Positions 9,234 through 17,949 of a stretch of 64,000 bases of DNA are shown piece after piece. The notes below the pieces were generated by a model. That model did not search any database. It saw only the letters and a program-made list of their open reading frames with translations, and was not told where the DNA came from. The number at the start of each line of letters is the position of its first letter. Within the stretch, counting starts at the first letter, position 1. Source of the DNA: Sphingobacterium sp. (GTDB lineage Bacteria; Bacteroidota; Bacteroidia; Sphingobacteriales; Sphingobacteriaceae); NCBI GenBank assembly GCA_031286695.1, contig JAITTY010000022.1, positions 62,001 to 126,000 of the forward strand. The letters run 5' to 3'. The translations under genes were made by a program, and so were the position numbers.

Positions 9234-9995
9234 TTATTTATTTTCCCGTTCTAACAAATCTACTAATTCTTTCAGCTTTTTTATTTGCGGATTATGATCT
9301 CCAGTAAATTCGATTGTTTTAAAACCAAGATTTTTTGCCTTTTTATAAAAAGGATAAAAATCATCCTTCTCCAACGCGGTACCATCTTCATAAGTCAAGA
9401 TGTAGGTAGTTGGAATTTTATCTCGCTTCGGATTTATCAAATGGATCTTGTCCGTCATTGTTTTTAAAGGGTGGGGGACATCTCTAGGAAACTTCGTACC
9501 ATCCTTTACCCAAAATGGAAGAATGTAGCCATCCTTTTCAAATTTCAAGAGTCCATTATCCGTATCCGGTTTCCGCATCAAATTCATTACTGATTGCTGA
9601 TCTTCAGGAAGAATGGCATCCAAATAAACCAATTTTCTGATGCGATCTGGAAGACTGTCTGCGACAGCCGTTATAACCATACCGCCATAACTATGTCCAA
9701 CCAATATAATATCATGAAGATCCTCAAACAAAATTGTATTCACAACATCATTTACATGAGTCTGCAATCCAATAGAAGTATCTGCTAAATGATAACGCTC
9801 CCCCAAACCAGTTAGTGTGGGACGGTAAATTTTGTTTCCTTTCTTCTCTAATTCGCTAGCCGTATTTTTAAATTGCCAGGCACCGCCCCATGCTCCATGA
9901 ACTATTACATAAGTAGAAGACTGTGCATAAACACTTTTACCTAAAATAGATAATGAAAAACAAAACATTAAATACAATAATCTACAGTAATTCAT
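9234..9995 (-). CDS. Secreted alpha/beta hydrolase
   Basis: A 253-residue alpha/beta-hydrolase with a signal peptide (LLYLMFCFSLSILGKSVYAQ). The start at 9995 is chosen because it places the signal at the N-terminus; the frame is open for another 48 codons upstream, but that part looks non-coding. The oxyanion motif VHGAWGGAWQF, the nucleophile elbow GHSYGGMV and a late GDH with the probable catalytic His are present. This pattern matches the plant-esterase-like/EstC-type hydrolases (AB_hydrolase_6). An esterase activity is likely, but the substrate cannot be read from sequence. Fifteen bases separate it from the next gene leftward. Confidence 0.82.
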   Translation of the reverse strand: MNYCRLLYLMFCFSLSILGKSVYAQSSTYVIVHGAWGGAWQFKNTASELEKKGNKIYRPTLTGLGERYHLADTSIGLQTHVNDVVNTILFEDLHDIILVGHSYGGMVITAVADSLPDRIRKLVYLDAILPEDQQSVMNLMRKPDTDNGLLKFEKDGYILPFWVKDGTKFPRDVPHPLKTMTDKIHLINPKRDKIPTTYILTYEDGTALEKDDFYPFYKKAKNLGFKTIEFTGDHNPQIKKLKELVDLLERENK

Positions 9996-10209
9996 ATAGT
10001 TATATTTCTGATTAAATTTATTACAATTTATCTTTGCTGCACAGCTATTTTTTTTATCATTCGTCATCTCACATCCAATTGAAGTAAAAAAAACAAAATG
10101 TAACCACTTACTCACTTTGTTTACATGGATTAAAATCAACTTGTAGCCACTTTTCAGAAGTTATTGCTCATTATAAATTAAATAGGGTAGGGGAGAACCT
10201 TCAAAAAAA

Positions 10210-10920
10210 TCAAACAAATAAAAGAAATATAGTAGGCCTTTTATGAAAATCATCCTTTCGTTTTCGCCATTCAGCAATAGTGAAACTTTGGATGGATTCA
10301 TCTGGAGCTGTTACATTGGATGCTACGCAAAGTAAAGTCGAAGGTTTACAGGTTTTCAGCAGATCTGCCAAAAGCTGATTATTCCTAAAGGGAGTTTCAA
10401 TAAAAATCTGAGTTTGTTTTTCACGCCCGGATTGCAGCTCGAGATTCTTAATTTCTCTGGCTCGTTCTATTTTATCAATCGGTAGATAACCATGAAAAGC
10501 AAATTTCTGACCACTGAAACCCGAAGCCATCAGAGCCAGTAGAATAGAACTAGGGCCAACAAGCGGAACAACTTTAATTCCGAGCTGATGTGCACGCGCA
10601 ACAATTGAAGCTCCAGGATCAGCGACACCAGGGCATCCTGCTTCCGACATCAAACCAACATTCTTACCATGCGTCAGGCCATCAAAAAAATCATTAATAT
10701 CTCCTTTATCCCGCGCATGTTTTCCATAATCATGAATTTTGAGTTCTCTCTGCGGAATCTTTAAACCCGCAAGTTTTAGAAATTTACGTGCTGTCTTTTC
10801 ATTTTCCACAATATACTCGTCCAATGAATTTATCGTTTCCACCAAATAAGGAGTAAACGACTGAAAGGCTGCATCATCACTCAATGGAACAGGAATTAAA
10901 TATAATATACCATTTGCCAT
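10210..10920 (-). CDS. RsmI-like tetrapyrrole-methylase-fold SAM methyltransferase
   Basis: A 236-residue protein of the SAM-dependent TP-methylase superfamily. It has the RsmI-type motif GLMSEAGCPGVADPG at residues 89-103 and then KVVPLVGPSSILLALMASG. RsmI methylates the 2'-O of C1402 in 16S rRNA. This protein lacks the C-terminal RsmI extension (usual length about 280) and starts with an atypical LYLIPVPLSDD segment. It is probably the short RsmI-like paralogue common in Bacteroidota rather than RsmI itself. The substrate is not known. It is divergent from apaG. Confidence 0.8.
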   Translation of the reverse strand: MANGILYLIPVPLSDDAAFQSFTPYLVETINSLDEYIVENEKTARKFLKLAGLKIPQRELKIHDYGKHARDKGDINDFFDGLTHGKNVGLMSEAGCPGVADPGASIVARAHQLGIKVVPLVGPSSILLALMASGFSGQKFAFHGYLPIDKIERAREIKNLELQSGREKQTQIFIETPFRNNQLLADLLKTCKPSTLLCVASNVTAPDESIQSFTIAEWRKRKDDFHKRPTIFLLFV

Positions 10921-11069
10921 AATACAAACGTACTAATTAAGCTCCATTTGGCTATACTAATTTTAAACTTAGCATTATTTAACTTTTTAAAATGATTATA
11001 ATTTCGAATTTTAAACTCATTATTAGTATTTTAGCATAAATATTTATTGCAACAATAAACATCATTCAA

Positions 11070-11456
11070 ATGATCACACAAATTACAGAAGGCGTAAAAA
11101 TCTCGGTTGAAACCATCTATCAATCTGAGTATTCGAATCCGGACCGTGAACATTTTATGTTTGCTTATCATATCAGCATAGAAAATCTCAGCGATTACAC
11201 GGTTCAACTCATAAGCCGCTATTGGAAAATTTTTGATGCAAAAGGAGACTATAGAGAAGTATCAGGAGATGGCGTAGTGGGCGAACAACCCATTATTGAA
11301 CCTGGACAGACCCATCAATATACTTCAGGTTGCAATCTTAATAGCGAATTCGGATTCATGGAAGGATATTATAATATGATCCGAACACTAGACAACAGCA
11401 GCTTTCAAGTTGAAATACCTCGTTTCAATCTGATCGCAGATTACGCGTTGAATTAA
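11070..11456 (+). CDS. apaG: ApaG family protein
   Basis: A 128-residue ApaG protein, an immunoglobulin-like beta-sandwich. The typical blocks are all there: an N-terminal ITEGVKISVETIYQSEYS, AYHISIENLSDYTVQLISRYW, VSGDGVVGEQPIIEPGQ, YTSGCNL and FNLIADYALN. ApaG has been linked to Co/Mg efflux phenotypes in enterobacteria, but its biochemistry is unclear. The length is normal and it stands alone. The start follows a long AT-rich divergent region shared with the RsmI-like gene. Confidence 0.95.
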   Translation: MITQITEGVKISVETIYQSEYSNPDREHFMFAYHISIENLSDYTVQLISRYWKIFDAKGDYREVSGDGVVGEQPIIEPGQTHQYTSGCNLNSEFGFMEGYYNMIRTLDNSSFQVEIPRFNLIADYALN

Positions 11457-11811
11457 TTTTATCAAGGCAGTATCATTATTGCCAATTAATCATACAACGA
11501 AGCTTTTTTCGCATCGAATAAGAAACTATTTCTTTATTTTTGCGAGCGTTCCAAATTAACGGGTTATACCCAGGCCATTTGAATTAGTCATTCATTTAAT
11601 GGTAGGAGCTAAATATCGTACAGAACGCCACCCAACAGATTAAATTAGTCAGCAATCAAAAAAGATTATTGATTCAATATATAAATAACTGACAATCAGC
11701 AATATAACAAAAAAAACTGATTATCAACACAATACATACTACCAAGAGCAGAAATCTCCTGGAAGTATCTTGTTGTGTAAATTGACTAGATATAATTTAG
11801 GGTGATATAAC
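11457..11811 (+). other. 355 bp gene-free region between apaG and uup
   Basis: No reading frame or tRNA is seen. A TAnnTTTG match (TATTTTTG) lies at 11535-11542 and points toward uup. If it is used, the uup leader would be about 260 bases long and include a short inverted repeat around GGGTTATACCC (about 11571-11581). A DnaA-box-like TTATCAACA lies at 11721-11729. The region could hold a leader RNA or small RNA, but I see no family I recognise. Confidence 0.5.
11535..11542 (+). promoter_or_regulatory. Possible -7 box upstream of uup
   Basis: TATTTTTG fits the TAnnTTTG consensus of the Bacteroidota primary sigma factor. No clear TTTG lies about 20 bases upstream. The distance to the uup GTG is about 270 bases. 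Confidence 0.3.
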
Positions 11812-13677
11812 GTGAGTATTTTAGCTACAGAACAAGTAAGCCATTCTTTCCACGATAGATGGCTTTTTAAAGATTTACATTTCGGCCTCCAAAAAGGAGA
11901 TCGAATAGCCTTAGTCGGTATCAACGGCACAGGTAAATCAACCTTACTGGCCATTTTAGCAGAACGGATCCTACCGACTTCAGGAAAAGTTGTAAAAGAA
12001 AAAGGCATTAAAATTGGTTTCTTAGAACAGGATCCTGATTTCACGGGATTAAAATCTATCAATGATTTTATCTACAGTGCAGACAACGACCAGCAGCGTC
12101 TTATCCGCGAATACGAAGAACTTCTTTCGGAAAGTGATATCGATCAAAATAAACTGGAAGATCTGACGGAGAGAATAAGCTCTTTGAATGCCTGGGAATA
12201 TGAACATAATATAAAGACGATTCTCAATCGCCTAAACATAATGGATTTTCATCAGGATATTAAAAGTCTTTCAGGAGGTCAACGAAAACGCCTGGCACTT
12301 GCCAAACTTCTGATAGACGAACCTGATATTTATATATTGGATGAGCCTACCAACCATTTGGATATAGAGACAATTGAATGGTTGGAAAAGCTATTGACAA
12401 CAGGAAACAAAACCGTTCTTTTGGTAACCCACGATCGTTACTTCTTAGACAACATTTGTACGGAGATTCGCGAGCTAGATAGGGGCAACCTCTATAATTA
12501 CAAAGGAAACTATTCATATTTTCTAGAGAAAAAATCTGAAAGGGAAGCGATCGATGCAGTGATGGTAGAGAAGAGCAGAAATCTTCTTCGCCGCGAATTG
12601 GAATGGATGCGACGTCAGCCTCAAGCACGCGGTACCAAATCCAAATCGCGTATCGATGCATACTATGAATTAGAAGAAAAATCTAAAGCAATAAAAGGAA
12701 ACGATTCCGTACAACTAAGTGTGAAAGTAAGCAGACAGGGATCTAAAATATTAGAGCTGGACAAAGTTTCAAAACGGTATGGAGCAAAAGAAATCATACT
12801 AGATTTTTCATATACATTCAAAAAGGGGGATCGTATTGGCCTAGCTGGAAAAAACGGAACTGGAAAATCTACCTTTCTAAACTTAATCACCGAAGAAGAA
12901 AAACCGGATACAGGAGCGATCGCTGTTGGAGAAACAACCGTATACGGATACTACAAACAAGGCGGATTGGAAGTGAACGAAAATGACCGTGTATTAGATG
13001 TTGTAAAGAATGTAGCGGATTATATTGAGATGGCAAATGGAGAAGTAATCACAGCTTCTCAGTTACTGACTCATTTCTTATTCCCTCCTGAAAAACAATT
13101 TGGTTTTGTTAATAAGCTAAGCGGGGGGGAGAGAAAACGTCTTCAGCTTATGCGGGTCTTAATGAAGAACCCAAATTTTCTAATACTCGATGAGCCTTCC
13201 AACGATTTAGATATTGACACCTTAAATGTACTGGAAGATTTTCTTGATAACTATAAGGGAGTACTTATCTTGGTATCCCACGATAGATATTTATTAGACA
13301 AACTAACAGATCAACTTTTCATTTTCGAGGGAAAAGGGAAGGTACAAATCTACAATGGAAATTATGCTGACTTTAAGCTTGAACAAGACGAGATTCAAAA
13401 ATTAGAAAAAGAAAAGCAGAAAAAAAGCATTCAAGAACAAGTAAAGCCAGCCGTAAAAGAGGAGAAGAAAAAGCTTTCTTACAAGGAGCAATTGGAGTAT
13501 ACCAAGCTAGAAGAAGAAATCGAAAAGCTGGAGCAAAATATAAAGTCAAAAACGGAAGAGCTAAATCAAGTAACAGACCACCTAAAACTTTCATCCCTTG
13601 CAGAAGAAATTCAATCCATCCAAAAGGAGATAGATGAGAAATCCGAAAGGTGGTTATATCTTGCTGATTTTATGTAA
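11812..13677 (+). CDS. uup: ABC-F ATPase, Uup type
   Basis: A 621-residue soluble protein with two ABC ATPase domains and no membrane domain. Domain 1 has GINGTGKST at residues 36-44, LSGGQRKRLALAKLL, ILDEPTNHLD and VTHDRYF. Domain 2 has GKNGTGKST at about 345-353, LSGGERKRLQLMRVL, ILDEPSNDLD and VSHDRYL. A Lys/Glu-rich tail from about residue 525 ends in a coiled coil, the Uup CTD that binds DNA. ABC-F proteins act on ribosomes, and Uup also affects precise transposon excision. The start is GTG: it gives the canonical SILATEQVSHSF N-terminus, and no in-frame ATG is near. mnmG follows after the parS-like sites. Confidence 0.92.
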   Translation: MSILATEQVSHSFHDRWLFKDLHFGLQKGDRIALVGINGTGKSTLLAILAERILPTSGKVVKEKGIKIGFLEQDPDFTGLKSINDFIYSADNDQQRLIREYEELLSESDIDQNKLEDLTERISSLNAWEYEHNIKTILNRLNIMDFHQDIKSLSGGQRKRLALAKLLIDEPDIYILDEPTNHLDIETIEWLEKLLTTGNKTVLLVTHDRYFLDNICTEIRELDRGNLYNYKGNYSYFLEKKSEREAIDAVMVEKSRNLLRRELEWMRRQPQARGTKSKSRIDAYYELEEKSKAIKGNDSVQLSVKVSRQGSKILELDKVSKRYGAKEIILDFSYTFKKGDRIGLAGKNGTGKSTFLNLITEEEKPDTGAIAVGETTVYGYYKQGGLEVNENDRVLDVVKNVADYIEMANGEVITASQLLTHFLFPPEKQFGFVNKLSGGERKRLQLMRVLMKNPNFLILDEPSNDLDIDTLNVLEDFLDNYKGVLILVSHDRYLLDKLTDQLFIFEGKGKVQIYNGNYADFKLEQDEIQKLEKEKQKKSIQEQVKPAVKEEKKKLSYKEQLEYTKLEEEIEKLEQNIKSKTEELNQVTDHLKLSSLAEEIQSIQKEIDEKSERWLYLADFM

Positions 13678-13689
13678 AATTTCACAAAG

Positions 13690-13705
13690 CGTTTCACGTG
13701 GAACG
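13690..13705 (+). promoter_or_regulatory. parS-like site 1
   Basis: The 16-mer CGTTTCACGTGGAACG matches the widely conserved bacterial parS palindrome (TGTTTCACGTGGAACA in this orientation) at 14 of 16 positions; only the outermost bases differ. parS is bound by ParB, which loads CTP-dependently and recruits SMC to origin-proximal DNA. It lies between uup and mnmG, about 6.3 kb left of the proposed origin. Confidence 0.85.
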
Positions 13706-13743
13706 TAAAGAAAACTTAAATTTGTAAATAAAATAAAACACCA

Positions 13744-13759
13744 CGTTTCACGTGGAACA
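13744..13759 (+). promoter_or_regulatory. parS-like site 2
   Basis: The 16-mer CGTTTCACGTGGAACA matches the parS consensus at 15 of 16 positions. It is 54 bases (start to start) after site 1, in the same orientation, and ends 11 bases before the mnmG start codon. Bound ParB could therefore also affect mnmG expression. Paired sites beside mnmG/gidA near the origin are a recurrent arrangement in bacteria. Confidence 0.9.
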
Positions 13760-13770
13760 AGAATAGAAAA

Positions 13771-15630
13771 ATGTTTAAAAAATATAACGTAATAGTAGTA
13801 GGTGCAGGTCATGCTGGCTGTGAAGCCGCAGCCGCTGCTGCCAACTTGGGATCTTCAACTTTACTCATCACTATGAACATGGGGGTAATAGCTCAAATGA
13901 GCTGCAATCCTGCTATAGGTGGAGTTGCCAAAGGCCAAATTGTACGTGAGATTGATGCAATGGGAGGATACACAGGTATAATTGCAGATAAATCAACTAT
14001 CCAATTTCGCATGCTTAACCTATCTAAAGGCCCCGCCATGTGGAGCCCGCGTACACAAAATGATCGTATGCGGTTCGCAGAAGAATGGAGATTACAATTA
14101 GAGTCTCTGCCCAATTTAGATATGTGGCAAGATACCGTCAAGGAGGTAATTGTAAAGAACGGTAGAGCTTGCGGTGTCATCACTTCTATGGGAATTGAAA
14201 TAGAATCTGATGCAGTCGTATTAACCAATGGAACATTTCTAAATGGTGTTATCCATATCGGTGACAAGAAATTTGGTGGTGGGAGAACAGGAGAGAAGGC
14301 AGCCACAGGTTTGACAGAACAGCTTGTTTCACTCGGATTTGAATCAGGAAGAATGAAGACCGGAACTCCACCACGCATAGATGGAAGAAGCCTCAACTAT
14401 GCACTGATGGAAGAACAATGGGGTGATGAAAAAAGAGGTAGATTTTCTTATACTGATGTAGATATACCAACAGAACAACGTTGTTGTTGGATTACATATA
14501 CCAACGATAAAGTGCACGAAATGCTACGGACAGGTTTCGAAAAATCACCGATGTTCACCGGACGAATCAAAGGACTAGGACCACGGTATTGTCCTTCGAT
14601 AGAAGATAAAATTAATCGCTTTGCCGAACGTGACCGACACCAGATATTTGTCGAACCCGAAGGTTTTAAAACAGTAGAGATTTATGTAAACGGATTTTCG
14701 ACCTCACTACCAGAAGATGTTCAACTAAAAGCATTGCAACTAATCCCCGGTTTTGAAAATGCCAAAATGTACCGCCCAGGCTACGCCATAGAATACGACT
14801 ACTTTCCGCCAATGCAATTAGATCTTACACTCGAAACGCAATTGGTAAAACACCTCTTCTTTGCAGGCCAGATCAATGGAACCACAGGATATGAAGAAGC
14901 AGCTGCACAAGGTTTCTTAGCCGGTATCAATGCGCATCAACGTATCAATGACGACAAGGAACTAATCTTAAAAAGATCAGAATCTTATATCGGCGTACTA
15001 GTAGATGACCTCGTAACAAAGGGAACAGAAGAACCTTACCGAATGTTTACATCAAGAGCAGAACATCGTTTGTTATTACGCCAGGACAATGCAGATATTC
15101 GCCTTACCCCATTAGCTTATAAATTGGGACTGGTAGGAGAGGAAAGACTAAAGAAAGTAGAGAACAAAATAGATAACTCTAATAATATTATCGAGTATCT
15201 GAAACAAAACTCCACTAATCTCGAAAAGATGAATACCGTGCTGGCCGAAGTAGGCTCAAGTGCACTTGCTCAAAAAACCAGATTAAGCAATGTACTGGCA
15301 AGACCACAAGTCAGTATTCAAGACATTATAAAAGGAGATGAGGGCTTCGCACAATTTGCATCACAATTTGATAACGATACCATAGAACAAGCAGAGATCA
15401 ATCTCAAATATGAAAGCTACTTCGAAAAAGAAATAGAGATTGTGAACCGCATGAAAAAGATGGAAGATAGAGAAATAAATCCCGATTTCGATTACAGTTT
15501 GTTAACTTCACTGTCAATCGAAGCAAGACAAAAATTAGCGAAGGTCAAACCTCGAACCCTGGGCCAGGCTTCGCGAATCTCGGGTGTTTCACCTTCTGAT
15601 ATCAGCGTATTGATGGTTCACATGAGTTAA
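13771..15630 (+). CDS. mnmG: tRNA uridine-5-carboxymethylaminomethyl modification enzyme MnmG
   Basis: MnmG (GidA), with MnmE, installs the cmnm5 group on the wobble uridine of several tRNAs using FAD, NADH and methylenetetrahydrofolate. The 619-residue length is normal. The FAD-binding loop VGAGHAGCEAA is at residues 10-20. Other family blocks are MSCNPAIGGVAKGQIVRE, the catalytic-region LKTGTPPRI-like MKTGTPPRIDGRS, YCPSIEDKI and the tRNA-binding YRMFTSRAEHRLLLRQDNAD. The C-terminus ends with the MnmE-contacting helical bundle (ASRISGVSPSDISVLMVH). The gene lies next to the parS pair, as often happens near origins. Confidence 0.98.
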   Translation: MFKKYNVIVVGAGHAGCEAAAAAANLGSSTLLITMNMGVIAQMSCNPAIGGVAKGQIVREIDAMGGYTGIIADKSTIQFRMLNLSKGPAMWSPRTQNDRMRFAEEWRLQLESLPNLDMWQDTVKEVIVKNGRACGVITSMGIEIESDAVVLTNGTFLNGVIHIGDKKFGGGRTGEKAATGLTEQLVSLGFESGRMKTGTPPRIDGRSLNYALMEEQWGDEKRGRFSYTDVDIPTEQRCCWITYTNDKVHEMLRTGFEKSPMFTGRIKGLGPRYCPSIEDKINRFAERDRHQIFVEPEGFKTVEIYVNGFSTSLPEDVQLKALQLIPGFENAKMYRPGYAIEYDYFPPMQLDLTLETQLVKHLFFAGQINGTTGYEEAAAQGFLAGINAHQRINDDKELILKRSESYIGVLVDDLVTKGTEEPYRMFTSRAEHRLLLRQDNADIRLTPLAYKLGLVGEERLKKVENKIDNSNNIIEYLKQNSTNLEKMNTVLAEVGSSALAQKTRLSNVLARPQVSIQDIIKGDEGFAQFASQFDNDTIEQAEINLKYESYFEKEIEIVNRMKKMEDREINPDFDYSLLTSLSIEARQKLAKVKPRTLGQASRISGVSPSDISVLMVHMS

Positions 15631-15708
15631 ATAGTTGATTTACAAGTTATTAAACAAATAATAAATACAAGCTTAAAATAAGCGATTTAAGACAATATTC
15701 TATTTTTT

Positions 15709-17388
15709 ATGACAACTTATTCAAAAGAAAATAAAAGTAGTTCAGAAAGGCTAAAAAGTGGCTTAAAGCCAAGATTACTTATTTTAAGCTTGTTTATTAT
15801 GCTTATTGGCTTATCGATACAGTGTGCGAGTATACAGCAACCAACCGGAGGACCAAAAGATTCTATTCCGCCTAAAATTTTAATGGAAAATCCTACGAAT
15901 TTTTCGAAGAATTTTACAGCAAAAAAAATAGTCATCACTTTCGACGAATACATCAAACTCGCTAATCAACAAAAAGAATTTAGTGTGACACCCGATATGG
16001 GGAGCAATCCAGAATTCAAAGTCAAGAAAAAAAATCTTGAGATTACCCTCCCGGATTCCCTGGAAAAAAATACAACATACAGCATATACTTTGGTAAGGG
16101 CCTTGTAGATTATAATGCAGGAAATGCGTTGGTCAACTATGCTTATGTATTTGCAACAGGAGACAAAATAGACTCGCTCAGCATATCTGGCAACGTAAAA
16201 AGTGCGATTACCAAAGAGGTCCAAAAAGATGTTAAAGTCTTGTTGATACCCATTAGCCAAGATTCCATTTTTGGCAAAAAGAAAGCCAATATATTTACGA
16301 CAACAGATACAGCCGGCAATTATAAACTAAATAATCTAAGAGAGGGAACATACCGTATTTACGCGCTTCAGGAAAAAAACAATGATAGAATCTACAATGG
16401 CGCCGACGAAGAAATAGGTTTCTTAAAAGATTCAATAGTGCTAGAGCGAGATTTGAGCAATATTAATCTGGAGATATTCAAGGGTACCCCAAAGAAGTTT
16501 AGAACGCAAGAAAAGAAATTTGAAAAAAATGGGAGTGTACTCCTTATTTTTAATAGAAGAGTAGATAAACCTAATCTTAATATACTTCATGATGAAGTAA
16601 ACAATAAAGATAAAATCGTACGTTTTTCAAAAACTTCAGATTCGGCTACCTTGTTTATTCCTAATTTAAAAATAGACTCTTTAAAGCTGGTTTTAACGGA
16701 AAATGAAAAGCCTCTGGATACCATTCTTGTTAGAAAAGGAAACGTAAAAATAGAACAAACAATAGAACCTATTTTTACGCCAAATAACGGGAGGGTCGAT
16801 CGTATCACTCACCTTCAAGTATCCGCTTTCACACCAATAAAGAATATAGACAAGACAAAATTAAAGTTCAAAGAAGACTCATTGGTTCGCACCAATTATC
16901 AACTTGCGGTAGATACAGCCAATTCCAACATGTATCATATTCGATATAATTGGAGAAAGGACAAAAAGTACCAAATTGAATTCGCAGAAGGCGCTATTAC
17001 TGGCTATTTTGGAGAACAAAACAAAGAGAAAAAACTGGATCTTACCTATGACGATAGCGAGAACTATGGCGATCTTACTTTTGATTTCACAGATCTGGAT
17101 AGCAATACAACTTACTTGGTAGAATTGATCAATGAGAAAAAGGACAAAGTCTATCGTTTAGACAAAATCAACATAGATAACCCGACGGTTGTATATAAAC
17201 AATATCCAGGAGGTAAATACAGTTTGCGTGTTATCCGAGACGATAACGGCAATGGTATTTGGGATACTGGAGATGTAGAAAAAAAGACCTTTCCAGAGCC
17301 TGTTGTATACTTAAACAAAGTATTCACCATACGAGCAAACTGGGAGCAAAAAGATAGCTTTTCATTAAGTGGCCTCAAAAAAGAATAA
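15709..17388 (+). CDS. Lipoprotein with bacterial Ig-like (Big_5) domain
   Basis: A 559-residue lipoprotein. A hydrophobic segment at about residues 22-38 ends in a lipobox with Cys39 (SIQCAS), followed by QQPTGGPKDSIPPKI. That start, then the IVITFDEYIKL strand and the NTTYSIYFGKGLVDYNAGN block, are typical of the Big_5 (PF13205) lipoproteins that are abundant in Bacteroidota. The middle has a carboxypeptidase-regulatory-like fold (GNYKLNNLREGTYRIYAL), and the C-terminus repeats a related pattern (DNGNGIWDTGD). It is probably an outer-membrane lipoprotein. Its function is unknown. The N-terminal 20 residues are unusually long and polar for a signal, so a later start is possible. Confidence 0.8.
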   Translation: MTTYSKENKSSSERLKSGLKPRLLILSLFIMLIGLSIQCASIQQPTGGPKDSIPPKILMENPTNFSKNFTAKKIVITFDEYIKLANQQKEFSVTPDMGSNPEFKVKKKNLEITLPDSLEKNTTYSIYFGKGLVDYNAGNALVNYAYVFATGDKIDSLSISGNVKSAITKEVQKDVKVLLIPISQDSIFGKKKANIFTTTDTAGNYKLNNLREGTYRIYALQEKNNDRIYNGADEEIGFLKDSIVLERDLSNINLEIFKGTPKKFRTQEKKFEKNGSVLLIFNRRVDKPNLNILHDEVNNKDKIVRFSKTSDSATLFIPNLKIDSLKLVLTENEKPLDTILVRKGNVKIEQTIEPIFTPNNGRVDRITHLQVSAFTPIKNIDKTKLKFKEDSLVRTNYQLAVDTANSNMYHIRYNWRKDKKYQIEFAEGAITGYFGEQNKEKKLDLTYDDSENYGDLTFDFTDLDSNTTYLVELINEKKDKVYRLDKINIDNPTVVYKQYPGGKYSLRVIRDDNGNGIWDTGDVEKKTFPEPVVYLNKVFTIRANWEQKDSFSLSGLKKE

Positions 17389-17437
17389 TTGAGGTCACCA
17401 AATAAAAAGCTATTTTAACATTGCTAATTCGTTTAAG

Positions 17438-17944
17438 CTAAAACCAAGAACTGTACAAAACATAATTATGCGGTAACTGTTGTAACAGTTCTTTCTGTTC
17501 CTCAGTTAGCGCTTTTATTTTTTTTGCCGGTACACCGGCATATAGGAATCCCGACTCACAGCGCGTATTCTCCAAAACTACCGCCCCAGCTGCTATAATC
17601 ACATTAGATTCGATAATAGCATTATCCATAACAATTGCGCCCATACCAATAAGCACGTGATCTTCAACAATGCAGCCATGAACCATAGCCTGGTGTCCCA
17701 CGTTTACATAACTACCTATTGAAGTACCGCATTTCTTATAAGTACAATGTATAACAGCGCCATCTTGAATATTCGTATAGTTACCTATACGAATATAATT
17801 GACATCACCACGAATAACAGCGTTAAACCAGACCGAACAATGGTGACCAATCTCAACGTCACCTACAATCGTTGAATTAGGCGCTAAAAAGCACTCTTCA
17901 GCAATTATCGGAGACTTATCCAAAACGGGTAAAATAAGTGGCAT
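17438..17944 (-). CDS. Gamma-carbonic-anhydrase-like hexapeptide-repeat protein
   Basis: A 168-residue left-handed beta-helix protein of the YrdA/PaaY/gamma-CA family. Hexapeptide repeats run from about residue 15 to 125 (FLAPNSTIVGDVEIGHHC, NVGHQAMVHGC, IIAAGAVV). The metal-binding histidines are kept: VIHCT and the VGHQAMVHG pair. A helix after the PAKKI turn closes the trimer, as in the family. Carbonic anhydrase activity is plausible but not universal among relatives. It lies five bases after nadB and is probably cotranscribed with it. Confidence 0.9.
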   Translation of the reverse strand: MPLILPVLDKSPIIAEECFLAPNSTIVGDVEIGHHCSVWFNAVIRGDVNYIRIGNYTNIQDGAVIHCTYKKCGTSIGSYVNVGHQAMVHGCIVEDHVLIGMGAIVMDNAIIESNVIIAAGAVVLENTRCESGFLYAGVPAKKIKALTEEQKELLQQLPHNYVLYSSWF

Positions 17945-17949
17945 ATCTC

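Noticed and set aside
10210..10920. RsmI proper
   Set aside because: It is shorter and lacks the RsmI C-terminal region; called only RsmI-like.
13893..14396. 167-codon minus-strand frame inside mnmG
   Set aside because: Fully inside a well-conserved gene in the opposite frame, with no family-like content.
17655..17664. A CACGTG word in the gamma-carbonic-anhydrase gene as parS
   Set aside because: Only the central six bases match; the flanks do not.
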